Below, in pieces: positions 42,911 to 50,585 of a stretch of 54,359 nucleotides of DNA. The stretch lies in the NCBI RefSeq assembly GCF_046035435.1, contig NZ_JBFNFH010000012.1; one strand, 5' to 3'. The translations under genes were made by a program, and so were the position numbers. Position 1 is the first letter of the stretch; each line of letters begins with the position of its first letter. This DNA is from Helcococcus bovis. Lineage in GTDB: Bacteria; Bacillota; Clostridia; Tissierellales; Peptoniphilaceae. The notes under the pieces were generated by a model. The model had not been told where the DNA came from. It worked only from the letters and a program-made list of their open reading frames with translations, and did not search any database.

Positions 42911-43081
42911 ATGAAATATTTTGAGGTTGAGTTAGAAAATCCTGATGAATTTTTTAAACTACAAACAGAAGATTTTGTGAAAGCTAATCGCTTGCTACTA
43001 AGGAAGATAATCCAGAGCGTTACAGTCTATGAAGAACACTTCGTCATATCCTTTAAATCTGGCATCGAATTGGAAGTATGA
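42911..43081 (+). pseudogene. Serine recombinase C-terminal remnant, left of erm(B)
   Basis: 56 codons from an ATG (MKYFEVELENPDEFFKLQTE) ending in KIIQSVTVYEEHFVISFKSG and IELEV. This is the terminal strand pattern of large serine recombinases (compare recombinase 2: VVVGDKSIEVVFKSG). No catalytic part is present. It marks an older recombination end. It may have a new ATG by chance. Confidence 0.6.
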
Positions 43082-43251
43082 GACTCATTCCATAACTTTT
43101 ATATTGAACATATCATCTTGTTGTGTTATACTATAAGACGGTTCGTGTTCGTGCTGACTTGCACCATATCATAAAAATCGAAACAGCAAAGAATGGCGGA
43201 AACGTAAAAGAAGTTATGGAAATAAGACTTAGAAGCAAACTTAAGAGTGTG

Positions 43252-43284
43252 TTGATAGTGCAGTATCTTAAAATTTTGTATAAT
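43252..43284 (+). promoter_or_regulatory. erm(B) promoter
   Basis: A perfect TATAAT at 43279-43284 with TTGATA at 43252-43257 further upstream (21-base spacing, long), in the sequence context known upstream of erm(B) leaders. Confidence 0.6.
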
Positions 43285-43341
43285 AGGAATTGAAGTTAAA
43301 TTAGATGCTAAAAATTTGTAATTAAGAAGGAGGGATTCGTC

Positions 43342-43425
43342 ATGTTGGTATTCCAAATGCGTTATGTAGATAAAACATCTACTGTTTTGAAACAGACTAA
43401 AAACAGTGATTACGCAGATAAATAA
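43342..43425 (+). CDS. ermBL: ErmBL leader peptide
   Basis: A 27-codon leader (MLVFQMRYVDKTSTVLKQTK...) with AAGGAGGG upstream. In the known mechanism, erythromycin stalls ribosomes at the Asp codon near position 10, which remodels the mRNA and exposes the erm(B) RBS. The residue after MR is Tyr here; Asn is common in other versions. The leader is complete, so the attenuator is intact although the methylase gene is not. Confidence 0.9.
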   Translation: MLVFQMRYVDKTSTVLKQTKNSDYADK

Positions 43426-43549
43426 ATACGTTAGATTAATTCCTACCAGTGACTAATCTTATGACTTTTTAAACAGATAACTAAAATTACAAACAAATCG
43501 TTTAACTTCTGTATTTGTTTATAGATGTAATCACTTCAGGAGTGATAAC

Positions 43550-44286
43550 ATGAAAAAAATATAAAATATTCTCAAAACTTTTTAACGAGTGAAAAAGTAC
43601 TCAACCAAATAATAAAACAATTGAATTTAAAAGAAACCGATACCGTTTACGAAATTGGAACAGGTAAAGGGCATTTAACGACGAAACTGGCTAAAATAAG
43701 TAAACAGGTAACGTCTATTGAATTAGACAGTCATCTATTCAACTTATCGTCAGAAAAATTAAAACTGAATACTCGTGTCACTTTAATTCACCAAGATATT
43801 CTACAGTTTCAATTCCCTAACAAACAGAGGTATAAAATTGTTGGGAATATTCCTTACCATTTAAGCACACAAATTATTAAAAAAGTGGTTTTTGAAAGCC
43901 ATGCGTCTGACATCTATCTGATTGTTGAAGAAGGATTCTACAAGCGTACCTTGGATATTCACCGAACACTAGGGTTGCTCTTGCACACTCAAGTCTCGAT
44001 TCAGCAATTGCTTAAGCTGCCAGCGGAATGCTTTCATCCTAAACCAAAAGTAAACAGCGTCTTAATAAAACTTACCCGCCATACCACAGATGTTCCAGAT
44101 AAATATTGGAAGCTATATACGTACTTTGTTTCAAAATGGGTCAATCGAGAATATCGTCAACTGTTTACTAAAAATCAGTTTCATCAAGCAATGAAACACG
44201 CCAAAGTAAACAATTTAAGTACCGTTACTTATGAGCAAGTATTGTCTATTTTTAATAGTTATCTATTATTTAACGGGAGGAAATAA
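43550..44286 (+). pseudogene. erm(B): erm(B) 23S rRNA adenine methyltransferase with a one-base deletion at codon 2
   Basis: The normal start ATG at 43550 is followed by seven A's and a TAA at 43562. The usual second codon AAC has lost its C, and the total length is 737 instead of 738 bases. After the lesion the erm(B) frame is complete to the stop, with VYEIGTGKGHLTTKLA, IVGNIPYHLSTQI and all downstream residues as I know them. Erm(B) dimethylates A2058 and gives MLSB resistance. The first in-frame alternative start, TTG 43621, has no RBS and would drop the QNFL motif needed for AdoMet binding. So the gene looks silent unless the deletion is a sequencing error. Confidence 0.9.
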
Positions 44287-44290
44287 TTCT

Positions 44291-44422
44291 ATGAGTCGCT
44301 TTTGTAAATTTGGAAAGTTACACGTTACTAAAGGGAATGTAGATAAATTATTAGGTATACTACTGACAGCTTCCAAGGAGCTAAAGAGGTCCCTAGCGCC
44401 TACGGGGAATTTGTATCGATAA
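44291..44422 (+). CDS. Short ORF downstream of erm(B)
   Basis: 43 residues (MSRFCKFGKLHVTKGNVDKL ...), the small frame that conventionally follows erm(B) in Tn917-like and pAM-beta-1-like contexts. GGGAGG precedes the ATG. No known function; its 3' end runs into a long hairpin. Confidence 0.55.
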   Translation: MSRFCKFGKLHVTKGNVDKLLGILLTASKELKRSLAPTGNLYR

Positions 44423-44454
44423 GGGGTACAAATTCCCACTAAGCGCTCGGGACC
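44388..44454 (+). terminator. Long hairpin after erm(B)
   Basis: GGTCCC, AGCGC and GGGGAATTTGTA on the left pair with TACAAATTCCC, AGCGCT and GGGACC on the right, around a loop TCGATAAGGGG. It is a strong interrupted stem that can end the erm(B) transcript. Confidence 0.6.
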
Positions 44455-44458
44455 CCTT

Positions 44459-44648
44459 GTAGGAAAATGTCCTAAGTGTGGCAACAATAGGTGTATACGC
44501 AAGACCAAAAGATAAACCGACCTACTTAGACCCTCAAAACGATAAAGAAGCAGAAGAACAAGAGCAATATTCTATTAACGGCTTTAAACAAGATTTTAGC
44601 GAATGGTTTGAGTGGGAAATAAAAAATTTGAAAATTAAAGAAATGTAA
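44459..44648 (+). pseudogene. Remnants of two plasmid-type reading frames (topoisomerase-like zinc tail; unknown acidic C-terminus)
   Basis: One frame reads GKCPKCGNNRCIRKTKR and stops at 44515, like the zinc-binding tail of a type IA topoisomerase. An overlapping frame (44484-44648) reads GVYARPKDKPTYLDPQNDKE and ends WFEWEIKNLKIKEM. Neither has a start. Such scraps accompany erm(B) in plasmid-derived segments. Confidence 0.4.
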
Positions 44649-44655
44649 AAAAAAA

Positions 44656-44682
44656 GCCTAGCAAAAAAAGCTAGGTTTTTCT
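44656..44682 (+). terminator. Intrinsic terminator
   Basis: CCTAGC (44657-44662) and GCTAGG (44670-44675) with a 7-A loop, A-run before and TTTTT after; it may work in both directions. Confidence 0.75.
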
Positions 44683-44687
44683 TTTAG

Positions 44688-44777
44688 GTAAAACACCAAA
44701 AAGAAAAACCTACGGTATTTGATGATAAGCTCACTGTTGAATTTAAATCAGGTGTTGAAATAGATATTGAGATATAG
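44688..44777 (+). pseudogene. Second serine recombinase C-terminal remnant, right of erm(B)
   Basis: An open stretch without start ending TVFDDKLTVEFKSGVEIDIE and a TAG. The (V/I)-x-F-K-S-G-x-E-(I/L) ending is the same structural end as in the remnant at 42911 and in recombinase 2, but the sequence differs, so it comes from another recombinase. erm(B) therefore lies between two recombinase tails. Confidence 0.6.
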
Positions 44778-44789
44778 GATATCAGAAAT

Positions 44790-44835
44790 GGCGACCAATT
44801 GAGAGGTGTTACTTCCTTGATTGGTGGCTTTTCTT
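44790..44835 (+). terminator. Terminator before the resistance operon
   Basis: GCGACCAAT (44791-44799) and ATTGGTGGC (44820-44828) pair with one mismatch, followed by TTTTCTT. Confidence 0.5.
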
Positions 44836-44844
44836 ATTTACGGA

Positions 44845-44901
44845 TTGACTTTGACTGTGAATATACGTATAATAATATCAACAATGTTGTTGATATTATT
44901 A
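44845..44901 (+). promoter_or_regulatory. Promoter with overlapping palindromic operator, DUF1413-ant(6)-spw operon
   Basis: TTGACT (44845-44850), 17 bases, TATAAT (44868-44873). From 44872 a palindrome ATAATATCAAC-AATGTT-GTTGATATTAT extends to 44899 and overlaps the -10 box. This is a repressor-style arrangement in front of the resistance operon. Confidence 0.7.
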
Positions 44902-44920
44902 TTAATAAGGAGTGGACAAC

Positions 44921-45166
44921 ATGATTGATGTAAATGAGCTATTGGAAGAAGCTATTAGAGAAACTGAAAATCTAAATGATGGCGAAGTTTTTCTTGTTAA
45001 AGATTTATTCAAGGGATATGTGTGGAATAGGATACCCAGAAAGGATCGACTTCTGCTTGGAACGTTATTTTTAAACCATGTTAGCAAAATGAATGGTAAT
45101 TTAAAGGCTATTGAAAAGACTTCATCTAATCAGCAGAGGTATAAAAAGACAATTGATAAGTTTTAA
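44921..45166 (+). CDS. DUF1413 domain protein
   Basis: 81 residues from ATG 44921 with AAGGAG 8 bases upstream. NDGEVFLVKDLFKGYVWNRI and PRKDRLLLGTLFLNHVSKMN fit DUF1413, a winged-helix-like small protein often seen in resistance islands. It could bind the palindrome in front of it and regulate its own operon (inference). No motif for an enzyme. Confidence 0.65.
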   Translation: MIDVNELLEEAIRETENLNDGEVFLVKDLFKGYVWNRIPRKDRLLLGTLFLNHVSKMNGNLKAIEKTSSNQQRYKKTIDKF

Positions 45167-45268
45167 CTATCTTTTGTGAAATTAAAAAAATTATAAATAT
45201 GTTGAGTAGAAGCAAAAGATTTGGCTTGGAATTTTTACAGCAGTGAATCGATAAAAGGAGCATGCTTG

Positions 45269-46138
45269 ATGGTAGATAATATTATTAAATCAGTAGCAGA
45301 GAAATTATCCTCTCTGTCTTATATAGAAGGTATTGTTTTAGGTGGTTCACGTGCAAGGGGCACCCATACAGAGGATTCGGATATAGATATCGGCATCTAT
45401 TACAATTCAGAATCATTTGACATAAATACTATTAATCAATTCGCTACAAAGCTGGATGATGAGCATAGAAATAACCTTGTTGTACCTCCCGGAGCATGGG
45501 GTGATTGGATTAATGGCGGCGGATGGTTAGTCATAAACGGGTATCATGTGGATTTAATTTTACGTGATATTAAACGTGTGGAACAAATAATGAAAGATAC
45601 AGAGCACGGAATTGTTACTGCCAATTATCAGACTGGGCATCCCCATGGTTATATTAGTGCAATGTATCGAGGAGAATTAGCGATTAGCAAAATACTATAT
45701 GCTAAGAATGAAAGCTTATGCGAATTAAAAAAACAGGCAGAAACTTATCCCAATGCTTTGCAGAAAAGTTTAGTTAACTTTTTTATGTTTGAAGCAGGGT
45801 TCTCTTTAATGTTTGTAAAAGCAAATTCGGGAACAGACGATAAATATTATATTGCGGGTCATGTTTTTCGTATAGTTTCATGTTTAAATCAAGTGTTATT
45901 TGCATGTAATAATGCTTATTGTATCAACGAAAAGAAAGCTATAAAACTGCTTGAAACTTTTGAACATAAACCTGAAAAATATACCGAGAAGGTAAATCAT
46001 ATTTTTGAAGTACTCGGTATCTCACTTTTTGAATGCTACGACATGACCGAGAAGCTTTATAATGAAGTGAATGAAATTGTATCGGAGATAAATAACTTTT
46101 TAAACGAGGAGAGTTCAGATGAAAGAAAACAAATATGA
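45269..46138 (+). CDS. Nucleotidyltransferase-fold protein, aminoglycoside-type
   Basis: 289 residues from ATG 45269, with AAAGGAG upstream. The pol-beta-type nucleotidyltransferase motif is complete: GGSRARGTHTEDSDIDIGIY, with D-x-D, and a third acidic residue in YHVDLIL. The C-terminal half is helical. Related genes accompany ant(6) in Gram-positive resistance clusters. Its substrate is not established, so calling it a resistance gene would be a guess. Overlaps the methyltransferase gene by 20 bases. Confidence 0.75.
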   Translation: MVDNIIKSVAEKLSSLSYIEGIVLGGSRARGTHTEDSDIDIGIYYNSESFDINTINQFATKLDDEHRNNLVVPPGAWGDWINGGGWLVINGYHVDLILRDIKRVEQIMKDTEHGIVTANYQTGHPHGYISAMYRGELAISKILYAKNESLCELKKQAETYPNALQKSLVNFFMFEAGFSLMFVKANSGTDDKYYIAGHVFRIVSCLNQVLFACNNAYCINEKKAIKLLETFEHKPEKYTEKVNHIFEVLGISLFECYDMTEKLYNEVNEIVSEINNFLNEESSDERKQI

Positions 46139-46853
46139 TGATAATATATTTTTTCAAAAATACAGTCAAATGAGTCGCTCGCAGAAAGGACTGGCTGGTG
46201 CGGGAGAATGGGAGACTTTGAAAAAGATGCTACCTGATTTTAAGGGTAAGCGTGTGCTTGATTTAGGATGCGGCTATGGATGGCACTGTATATATGCGAT
46301 GGAAAACGGTGCTTCCTCTGTAGTAGGTGTTGATATTTCTCATAAAATGCTCGAAGTAGCAAAAGGAAAAACCCATTTTCCACAGATTGAATATGAATGC
46401 TGTGCCATAGAAGATGTGGATTTCCCAGAGGAGAGCTTTGATGTAATACTAAGTTCGCTTGCGTTTCATTATGTAGCAGACTATGAGAATTTAATAAAAA
46501 AGATATATAGGATGCTGAAGGCTGGTGGCAATTTAGTTTTTACAGTTGAACATCCTGTTTTTACTGCTCATGGAACACAAGACTGGTATTATAACGAAAA
46601 AGGAGAAATACTGCATTTCCCGGTGGACAATTATTATTATGAGGGCAAACGGACAGCTATGTTTTTGGAAGAAAAGGTTACAAAATATCATAGAACACTG
46701 ACCACATATCTAAATACACTGCTTTCAAATAGTTTTATAATAAATCAGATTGTGGAGCCACAGCCGCCAGAGAACATGATGGATATTCCGGGGATGGCGG
46801 ATGAAATGCGACGCCCAATGATGCTGATTGTATCGGCAAAAAAGAAGATGTAA
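46119..46853 (+). CDS. Class I AdoMet-dependent methyltransferase
   Basis: 244 residues, with VLDLGCGYGWHCIYAMENGA (motif I), VVGVDISHKMLEVAK (II), FDVILSSLAFHYVADYENLI and a methyltransferase_11-type domain. Small-molecule methylation is likely; substrate unknown. It regularly sits between the nucleotidyltransferase and ant(6) genes in these clusters. ATG 46119 has GGAG upstream inside the preceding gene. Confidence 0.8.
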   Translation: MKENKYDDNIFFQKYSQMSRSQKGLAGAGEWETLKKMLPDFKGKRVLDLGCGYGWHCIYAMENGASSVVGVDISHKMLEVAKGKTHFPQIEYECCAIEDVDFPEESFDVILSSLAFHYVADYENLIKKIYRMLKAGGNLVFTVEHPVFTAHGTQDWYYNEKGEILHFPVDNYYYEGKRTAMFLEEKVTKYHRTLTTYLNTLLSNSFIINQIVEPQPPENMMDIPGMADEMRRPMMLIVSAKKKM

Positions 46854-46885
46854 TAATATAGAAAAAATAAACGAGGAGTATGTAA

Positions 46886-47749
46886 ATGAGATCAGAAAAA
46901 GAAATGATGGATTTAGTACTTTCTTTAGCAGAACAGGATGAACGTATTCGAATTGTGACCCTTGAGGGGTCACGCGCAAATATTAATATACCTAAAGATG
47001 AATTTCAGGATTATGATATTACATATTTTGTAAGTGATATAGAACCGTTTATATCTAATGATGACTGGCTTAATCAATTTGGGAATATAATAATGATGCA
47101 AAAGCCGGAGGATATGGAATTATTCCCACCTGAAGAAAAGGGATTTTCCTATCTTATGCTATTTGATGATTACAATAAAATTGATCTTACCTTATTGCCC
47201 TTGGAAGAGTTAGATAATTACCTAAAGGGCGATAAATTAATAAAGGTTCTAATTGATAAAGATTGTAGAATTAAAAGGGACATAGTTCCGACTGATATAG
47301 ATTATCATGTAAGAAAGCCAAGCGCAAGGGAGTATGATGATTGCTGCAATGAATTTTGGAATGTAACACCTTATGTTATTAAAGGATTGTGCCGCAAAGA
47401 GATACTGTTTGCAATCGATCATCTGAACCAGATTCTACGGTTTGAACTACTTAGGATGATGTCGTGGAAGGTTGGGATAAAGACAGAATTTTCATTAAGT
47501 GTTGGGAAAAATTATAAGTATATTAACAAATACATTGATGAAGATCTATGGAATAGATTATTATCTACATATCGCATGGATTCCTATGAAAATATTTGGA
47601 AGTCATTATTTATATGCCACCAATTGTTCAGGGAAGTGTCCAAAGAGGTAGCAGAACTACTGGGGTTTGATTATCCAGAGTATGGTAAGAACATAACAAG
47701 ATATACCGAGGACATGTATAAAAAATATGTTGAAAATGACTATTTTTAA
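46886..47749 (+). CDS. ant(6)-Ia: Aminoglycoside 6-adenylyltransferase ANT(6)-Ia (streptomycin resistance)
   Basis: 287 residues. It adenylates the 6-OH of streptomycin using ATP. EGSRANINIPKDEFQDYDIT carries the nucleotidyltransferase motif. Up to about residue 180 the protein is the familiar ANT(6)-Ia/AadE sequence. From there to the end (FAIDHLNQILRFELLRMMSW ... RYTEDMYKKYVENDYF) it differs markedly from the classical 302-residue form, which suggests a mosaic. ACGAGGAG precedes the ATG. Confidence 0.92.
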   Translation: MRSEKEMMDLVLSLAEQDERIRIVTLEGSRANINIPKDEFQDYDITYFVSDIEPFISNDDWLNQFGNIIMMQKPEDMELFPPEEKGFSYLMLFDDYNKIDLTLLPLEELDNYLKGDKLIKVLIDKDCRIKRDIVPTDIDYHVRKPSAREYDDCCNEFWNVTPYVIKGLCRKEILFAIDHLNQILRFELLRMMSWKVGIKTEFSLSVGKNYKYINKYIDEDLWNRLLSTYRMDSYENIWKSLFICHQLFREVSKEVAELLGFDYPEYGKNITRYTEDMYKKYVENDYF

Positions 47750-47792
47750 AGATTAGCAAAGATTATTAACCATAAGCAAGGGGTGTAAATGT

Positions 47793-48320
47793 ATGGAAAG
47801 TACTGATGTTATAAATGAAATTAGAGGTATATTACCTCGTAACTCAATTGGAAAATATGATTTACTAACTATTTTTACACATAAAACCGTTTTTGATAAA
47901 ATTGTAAAAGTACTATCATTGGATTTTCAAAATAAAGTAGATTATGTGGCTGCCCCAGAAGCAATTGGATGGATACTAGGCACTGCCATAGCCAAAGAAC
48001 TTGGAGTGGGGTTTATTGGAGTAAGAAAAGGTGATAAGCTGCCATACGCAAAAGAAGAGATTATTTCGACACATTTTACCGACTATTCAGGTCAAGATAA
48101 AAGCTTTGAAATATCTAAGAGTTCTATTGTGAGGAACAAAAGAGTTTTGATTGTAGATGATTGGATAGAGACAGGTTCTCAAATGAAGGCTTTAATAGCT
48201 TTGTTAGAGAAATTGGATTGCAGCATTATTGGGTTGGCTACTATTGGGATTGATATAAATGAGGTTACTCAAAAATGGATAGACAGCAGTTTTGTAGCTT
48301 ATATTGGCTCAAACATATAA
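47793..48320 (+). CDS. Adenine phosphoribosyltransferase-like protein
   Basis: 175 residues, with the PRPP-binding motif VLIVDDWIETGSQMKAL (about 120-136) and YVAAPEAIGWILGTAIAKEL. It resembles Apt, which makes AMP from adenine and PRPP. It is a standard companion between ant(6) and spw in multiresistance clusters. Its contribution to resistance is unproven. RBS AAGGGGTG. Confidence 0.8.
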   Translation: MESTDVINEIRGILPRNSIGKYDLLTIFTHKTVFDKIVKVLSLDFQNKVDYVAAPEAIGWILGTAIAKELGVGFIGVRKGDKLPYAKEEIISTHFTDYSGQDKSFEISKSSIVRNKRVLIVDDWIETGSQMKALIALLEKLDCSIIGLATIGIDINEVTQKWIDSSFVAYIGSNI

Positions 48321-48451
48321 TAAACCGAAAGAAAATCTTGAATCAAAATTTTGGATGGCGTTAATTTACAATACAACGAAAGATGTTTACTCTTTTTTTA
48401 TAAATTTTAAGAGGCGTTAAAAAACAGTTTTCAGACGAAAGGAGATCGAAG

Positions 48452-49240
48452 TTGAGTATAGATTTAAGTAACAAAAAAATTCCGAAAGAAGCAATTCAAG
48501 CATTAAAAACTATAGCGGAACTACTTGATAATATGTTAATTGGGGTGTATTTGTATGGTTCGGCAGTAATGGGTGGTTTACGTATGAATAGCGATGTAGA
48601 TATTTTGGTAATAACAAATCAAAGTTTATCTGAAAAAACTCGAAGGAATCTTACAAATAGGTTAATGCTTATATCTGGGAAAATAGGAAACATAAAAGAT
48701 ATGAGGCCTCTTGAAGTTACGGTCATAAATCAAAAGGATATTGTCCCTTGGCATTTCCCCCCCAAATATGAATTTATGTATGGCGAGTGGCTAAGAGAGC
48801 AGTTTGAAAAGGGAGAAATTCCTGAGTCGACTTATGATCCGGATTTAGCAATACTTTTAGCACAACTAAGAAAAAATAGTATTAACCTTTTGGGACCAAA
48901 GGCAACAGAAGTAATTGAGCCTGTGCCAATGACAGATATTCGAAAAGCAATTAAAGAATCGTTGCCCGGGTTGATAACTAGCATTAAAGGTGACGAACGC
49001 AATGTGATTTTAACTTTAGCCAGAATGTGGGTGACAGCATCTACTGGTGAAATCAGATCAAAAGATCTGGCAGCTGAATGGGCAATACCTCAATTACCTT
49101 ATGAGCATGCCATTTTACTTGACAAAGCAAGAAAGGCTTATCTAGGAGGGTATATTGATAAGTGGAAAGGAATGGATTCTGAGGTGACTGAACTCGTTAA
49201 TAATATGAAGAAGTCTATAGAGTCTTCCCTTAATCTCTAA
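48452..49240 (+). CDS. spw: Spectinomycin nucleotidyltransferase ANT(9) family, Spw-like
   Basis: 262 residues, TTG start after AAAGGAGATC. It adenylates spectinomycin. YLYGSAVMGGLRMNSDVDIL is the nucleotidyltransferase core (G-S...D-x-D), then MRPLEVTVINQKDIVPWHFP and GDERNVILTLARMW, as in ANT(9). From memory it is clearly related to, but distinct from, ANT(9)-Ia of Tn554. Order aadE-apt-spw matches the known spw clusters, but lsa(E) and lnu(B), which usually follow, are absent: the rlmD scar array begins 21 bases after the stop. Confidence 0.85.
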   Translation: MSIDLSNKKIPKEAIQALKTIAELLDNMLIGVYLYGSAVMGGLRMNSDVDILVITNQSLSEKTRRNLTNRLMLISGKIGNIKDMRPLEVTVINQKDIVPWHFPPKYEFMYGEWLREQFEKGEIPESTYDPDLAILLAQLRKNSINLLGPKATEVIEPVPMTDIRKAIKESLPGLITSIKGDERNVILTLARMWVTASTGEIRSKDLAAEWAIPQLPYEHAILLDKARKAYLGGYIDKWKGMDSEVTELVNNMKKSIESSLNL

Positions 49241-49261
49241 AAGGCTGGTGTTGAGAATTCC

Positions 49262-49439
49262 ATTGATAGGTTCTCTCATACCGAAATTTCTTAAAATGGT
49301 CAAAAACCGCTGGATATGTTCCCGTCTACCGATAGTTCCAAAAATGCTGCTGATATGTTTCCACAGACGGGCAAAGTAATATGACATCAATGCCATCAAC
49401 TCGAGCCACGTGGAGACGGTAGTATTGATGACAAGGTAA
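49262..49439 (+). other. Array of rlmD 3'-end scars
   Basis: Within 180 bases are four pieces of RlmD C-termini: IDRFSHTEIS with stop (49262-49294), LDMFPSTDSSKNA (from 49310), ADMFPQTGKVI with stop (ends 49384) and HVETVVLMTR with stop (49407-49439). Each of the first three has the D-x-F-(P/S)-x-T motif, then diverges; the last has the native-looking HVETVVLM ending. This is what repeated insertions and deletions at one attachment site in rlmD would leave. The last piece is probably the displaced host end. Confidence 0.6.
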
Positions 49440-49601
49440 TAGTGTATTATAGACTCTAAAAAGCTAGAAATCAATAGGTTTATGAATTTTAAACTAGATA
49501 ATTATATGATTAATTTTTAAGAATAAGTGTTCAAAAATATCTTTCAAATAATTACTTGTAGAAGTATTTGGGATAGTGGTGCATGTGATAGAATACTCTA
49601 A
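49440..49601. other. AT-rich gap, no gene
   Basis: No frame, repeat or hairpin worth reporting is seen between the rlmD scars and the hairpin cluster. Confidence 0.4.
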
Positions 49602-49705
49602 GCCCCAATAGGGGCGTGCTGGTATTTGCGCCATATAGGCGCTGTGTAAACTACCAGCTAAGCTGGTAGTTTTGATTTTCCTTTCCTACCCCTAGAGGTA
49701 GGAAA
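49602..49705. repeat. Four consecutive perfect hairpins
   Basis: GCCCC-N4-GGGGC (49602-49615), GCGCC-N5-GGCGC (49628-49642), AACTACCAGCT-A-AGCTGGTAGTT (49649-49671) and TTTCCTACC-N6-GGTAGGAAA (49682-49705). The first three resemble the structured end of an IS200/IS605-type element or a small RNA; the last may terminate the transposase transcript. Confidence 0.5.
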
Positions 49706-49708
49706 TTT

Positions 49709-50311
49709 TTATGTTGCATTCTTCTTTCTGTATTCTATTGGTGATAAGTATCTTAATTTTTCTTTTATTCTTTCTTCGTTGTAATATTTTATAAAATCTT
49801 CTATTGTTTGTTTTAAGTGTTCATATGAGTAGAATTTTCTTCCGTAATATATTTCTTGTTTTAGTATTCCAAAGAAGTTTTCCATTGGTGAGTTGTCTAA
49901 GCAGTTGCCTTTTCTGGACATAGATTGGGTGATTCCCTTTGTTTCTAGCCTTGATGTATATTGATTTTTTTGATATGCCCAGCTTTGATCTGAGTGGAAT
50001 ATTCTTTTTTCTTTACTTTTGTTAGTTATTTTTATGGCTTTATCTAAAGCTTTTAGGATTGGTTCTATTGTTGGGTGTTTTGATATTTCATAGCTTAGTA
50101 TTTCACTGTTGTACATATCAAGATATGGGTTTAGATAGAGTTTTTTTATTTGATATGTTCCTGATTTATCTTTTTCAAAATACTTAAATTCTGTTGTGTC
50201 TGTTGTTATTTTTGTGTATGGTTTTTCTACTTTAAAATTTCTTTTTATTTTGTTGTCTGATATTTTTCCTACCTGTCTTTTATAGGATGAATATTTTCTA
50301 GATTTTCTTAA
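49709..50311 (-). pseudogene. IS3-family transposase (OrfB) fragment
   Basis: The minus strand encodes the C-terminal two thirds of an IS150-group transposase. The open frame begins around SRKYSSYKRQVGKI (about 50300), continues TDTTEFKYF and LYLNPYLDMYNSEILSYEIS, then SDQSWAYQ, SMSRKGNCLDNSPMENFFG (DDE-type N and E region) and YNEERIKEKLRYLSPIEYR. No start codon or N-terminal HTH part remains, so it is truncated at the right, where the lanthipeptide cluster begins. It cannot transpose by itself. Confidence 0.88.
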
Positions 50312-50347
50312 AATATTATAAATGTTTTCAAAAAATAGAATATTTAC

Positions 50348-50395
50348 ATATAGTGAAGATATAAAAAAAATAAAATAATTGTATCTACACTATAT
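50348..50395. promoter_or_regulatory. 14-bp inverted repeat upstream of the lanthipeptide precursor
   Basis: ATATAGTGAAGATA (50348-50361) and TATCTACACTATAT (50382-50395) are inverted with one mismatch and a 20-base spacer. Promoter-like TTGCGT/TATGCT words follow. It could be the operator of the HTH-TPR regulator at the end of the cluster. Confidence 0.45.
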
Positions 50396-50475
50396 TGCGT
50401 ATTAATTAGTATTTAGATATGCTTATATTAGCTTTATCAACAATATTAATTTGAAAAAAATAAAAGGAGTGTTGA

Positions 50476-50574
50476 ATGAATATTTTAGATTTACAAAAAT
50501 TACCGGTAACTAAACCATCAGGATTTGAAATCAATAGTTTAAAAAGTATATGCTGCAGAGGATGTGACTCATAA
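50476..50574 (+). CDS. Class III lanthipeptide precursor peptide (LanA)
   Basis: 32 residues. The leader opens MNILDLQKLPV, matching the (I/L)-x-L-Q motif that class III leaders use to dock on LanKC synthetases (compare the SapB leader MNLFDLQ). The core ends SLKSICCRGCDS: S21-x2-S24-x2-C27 is the labionin/lanthionine spacing, with C26 and C30 as further partners. AAAGGAG lies 7 bases before the ATG. The codons are clean and a stop follows directly. It heads a cluster with a LanC-like fragment and an ABC exporter. The mature structure cannot be predicted. Confidence 0.8.
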   Translation: MNILDLQKLPVTKPSGFEINSLKSICCRGCDS

Positions 50575-50585
50575 ATATATAATAA

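Noticed and set aside
43621..44286. Functional erm(B) from TTG 43621
   Set aside because: No RBS at this TTG, and the product would lack the QNFL motif needed for cofactor binding.
45221..45268. Upstream TTG start for the nucleotidyltransferase gene
   Set aside because: AAAGGAG is placed for the ATG at 45269, and the extra 16 residues do not belong to the domain.
49142..49474. Minus-strand frame of 110 codons over the end of spw and the rlmD scars
   Set aside because: The opposite strand explains it: it is the shadow of the spw end and the RlmD C-terminal fragments; no RBS.
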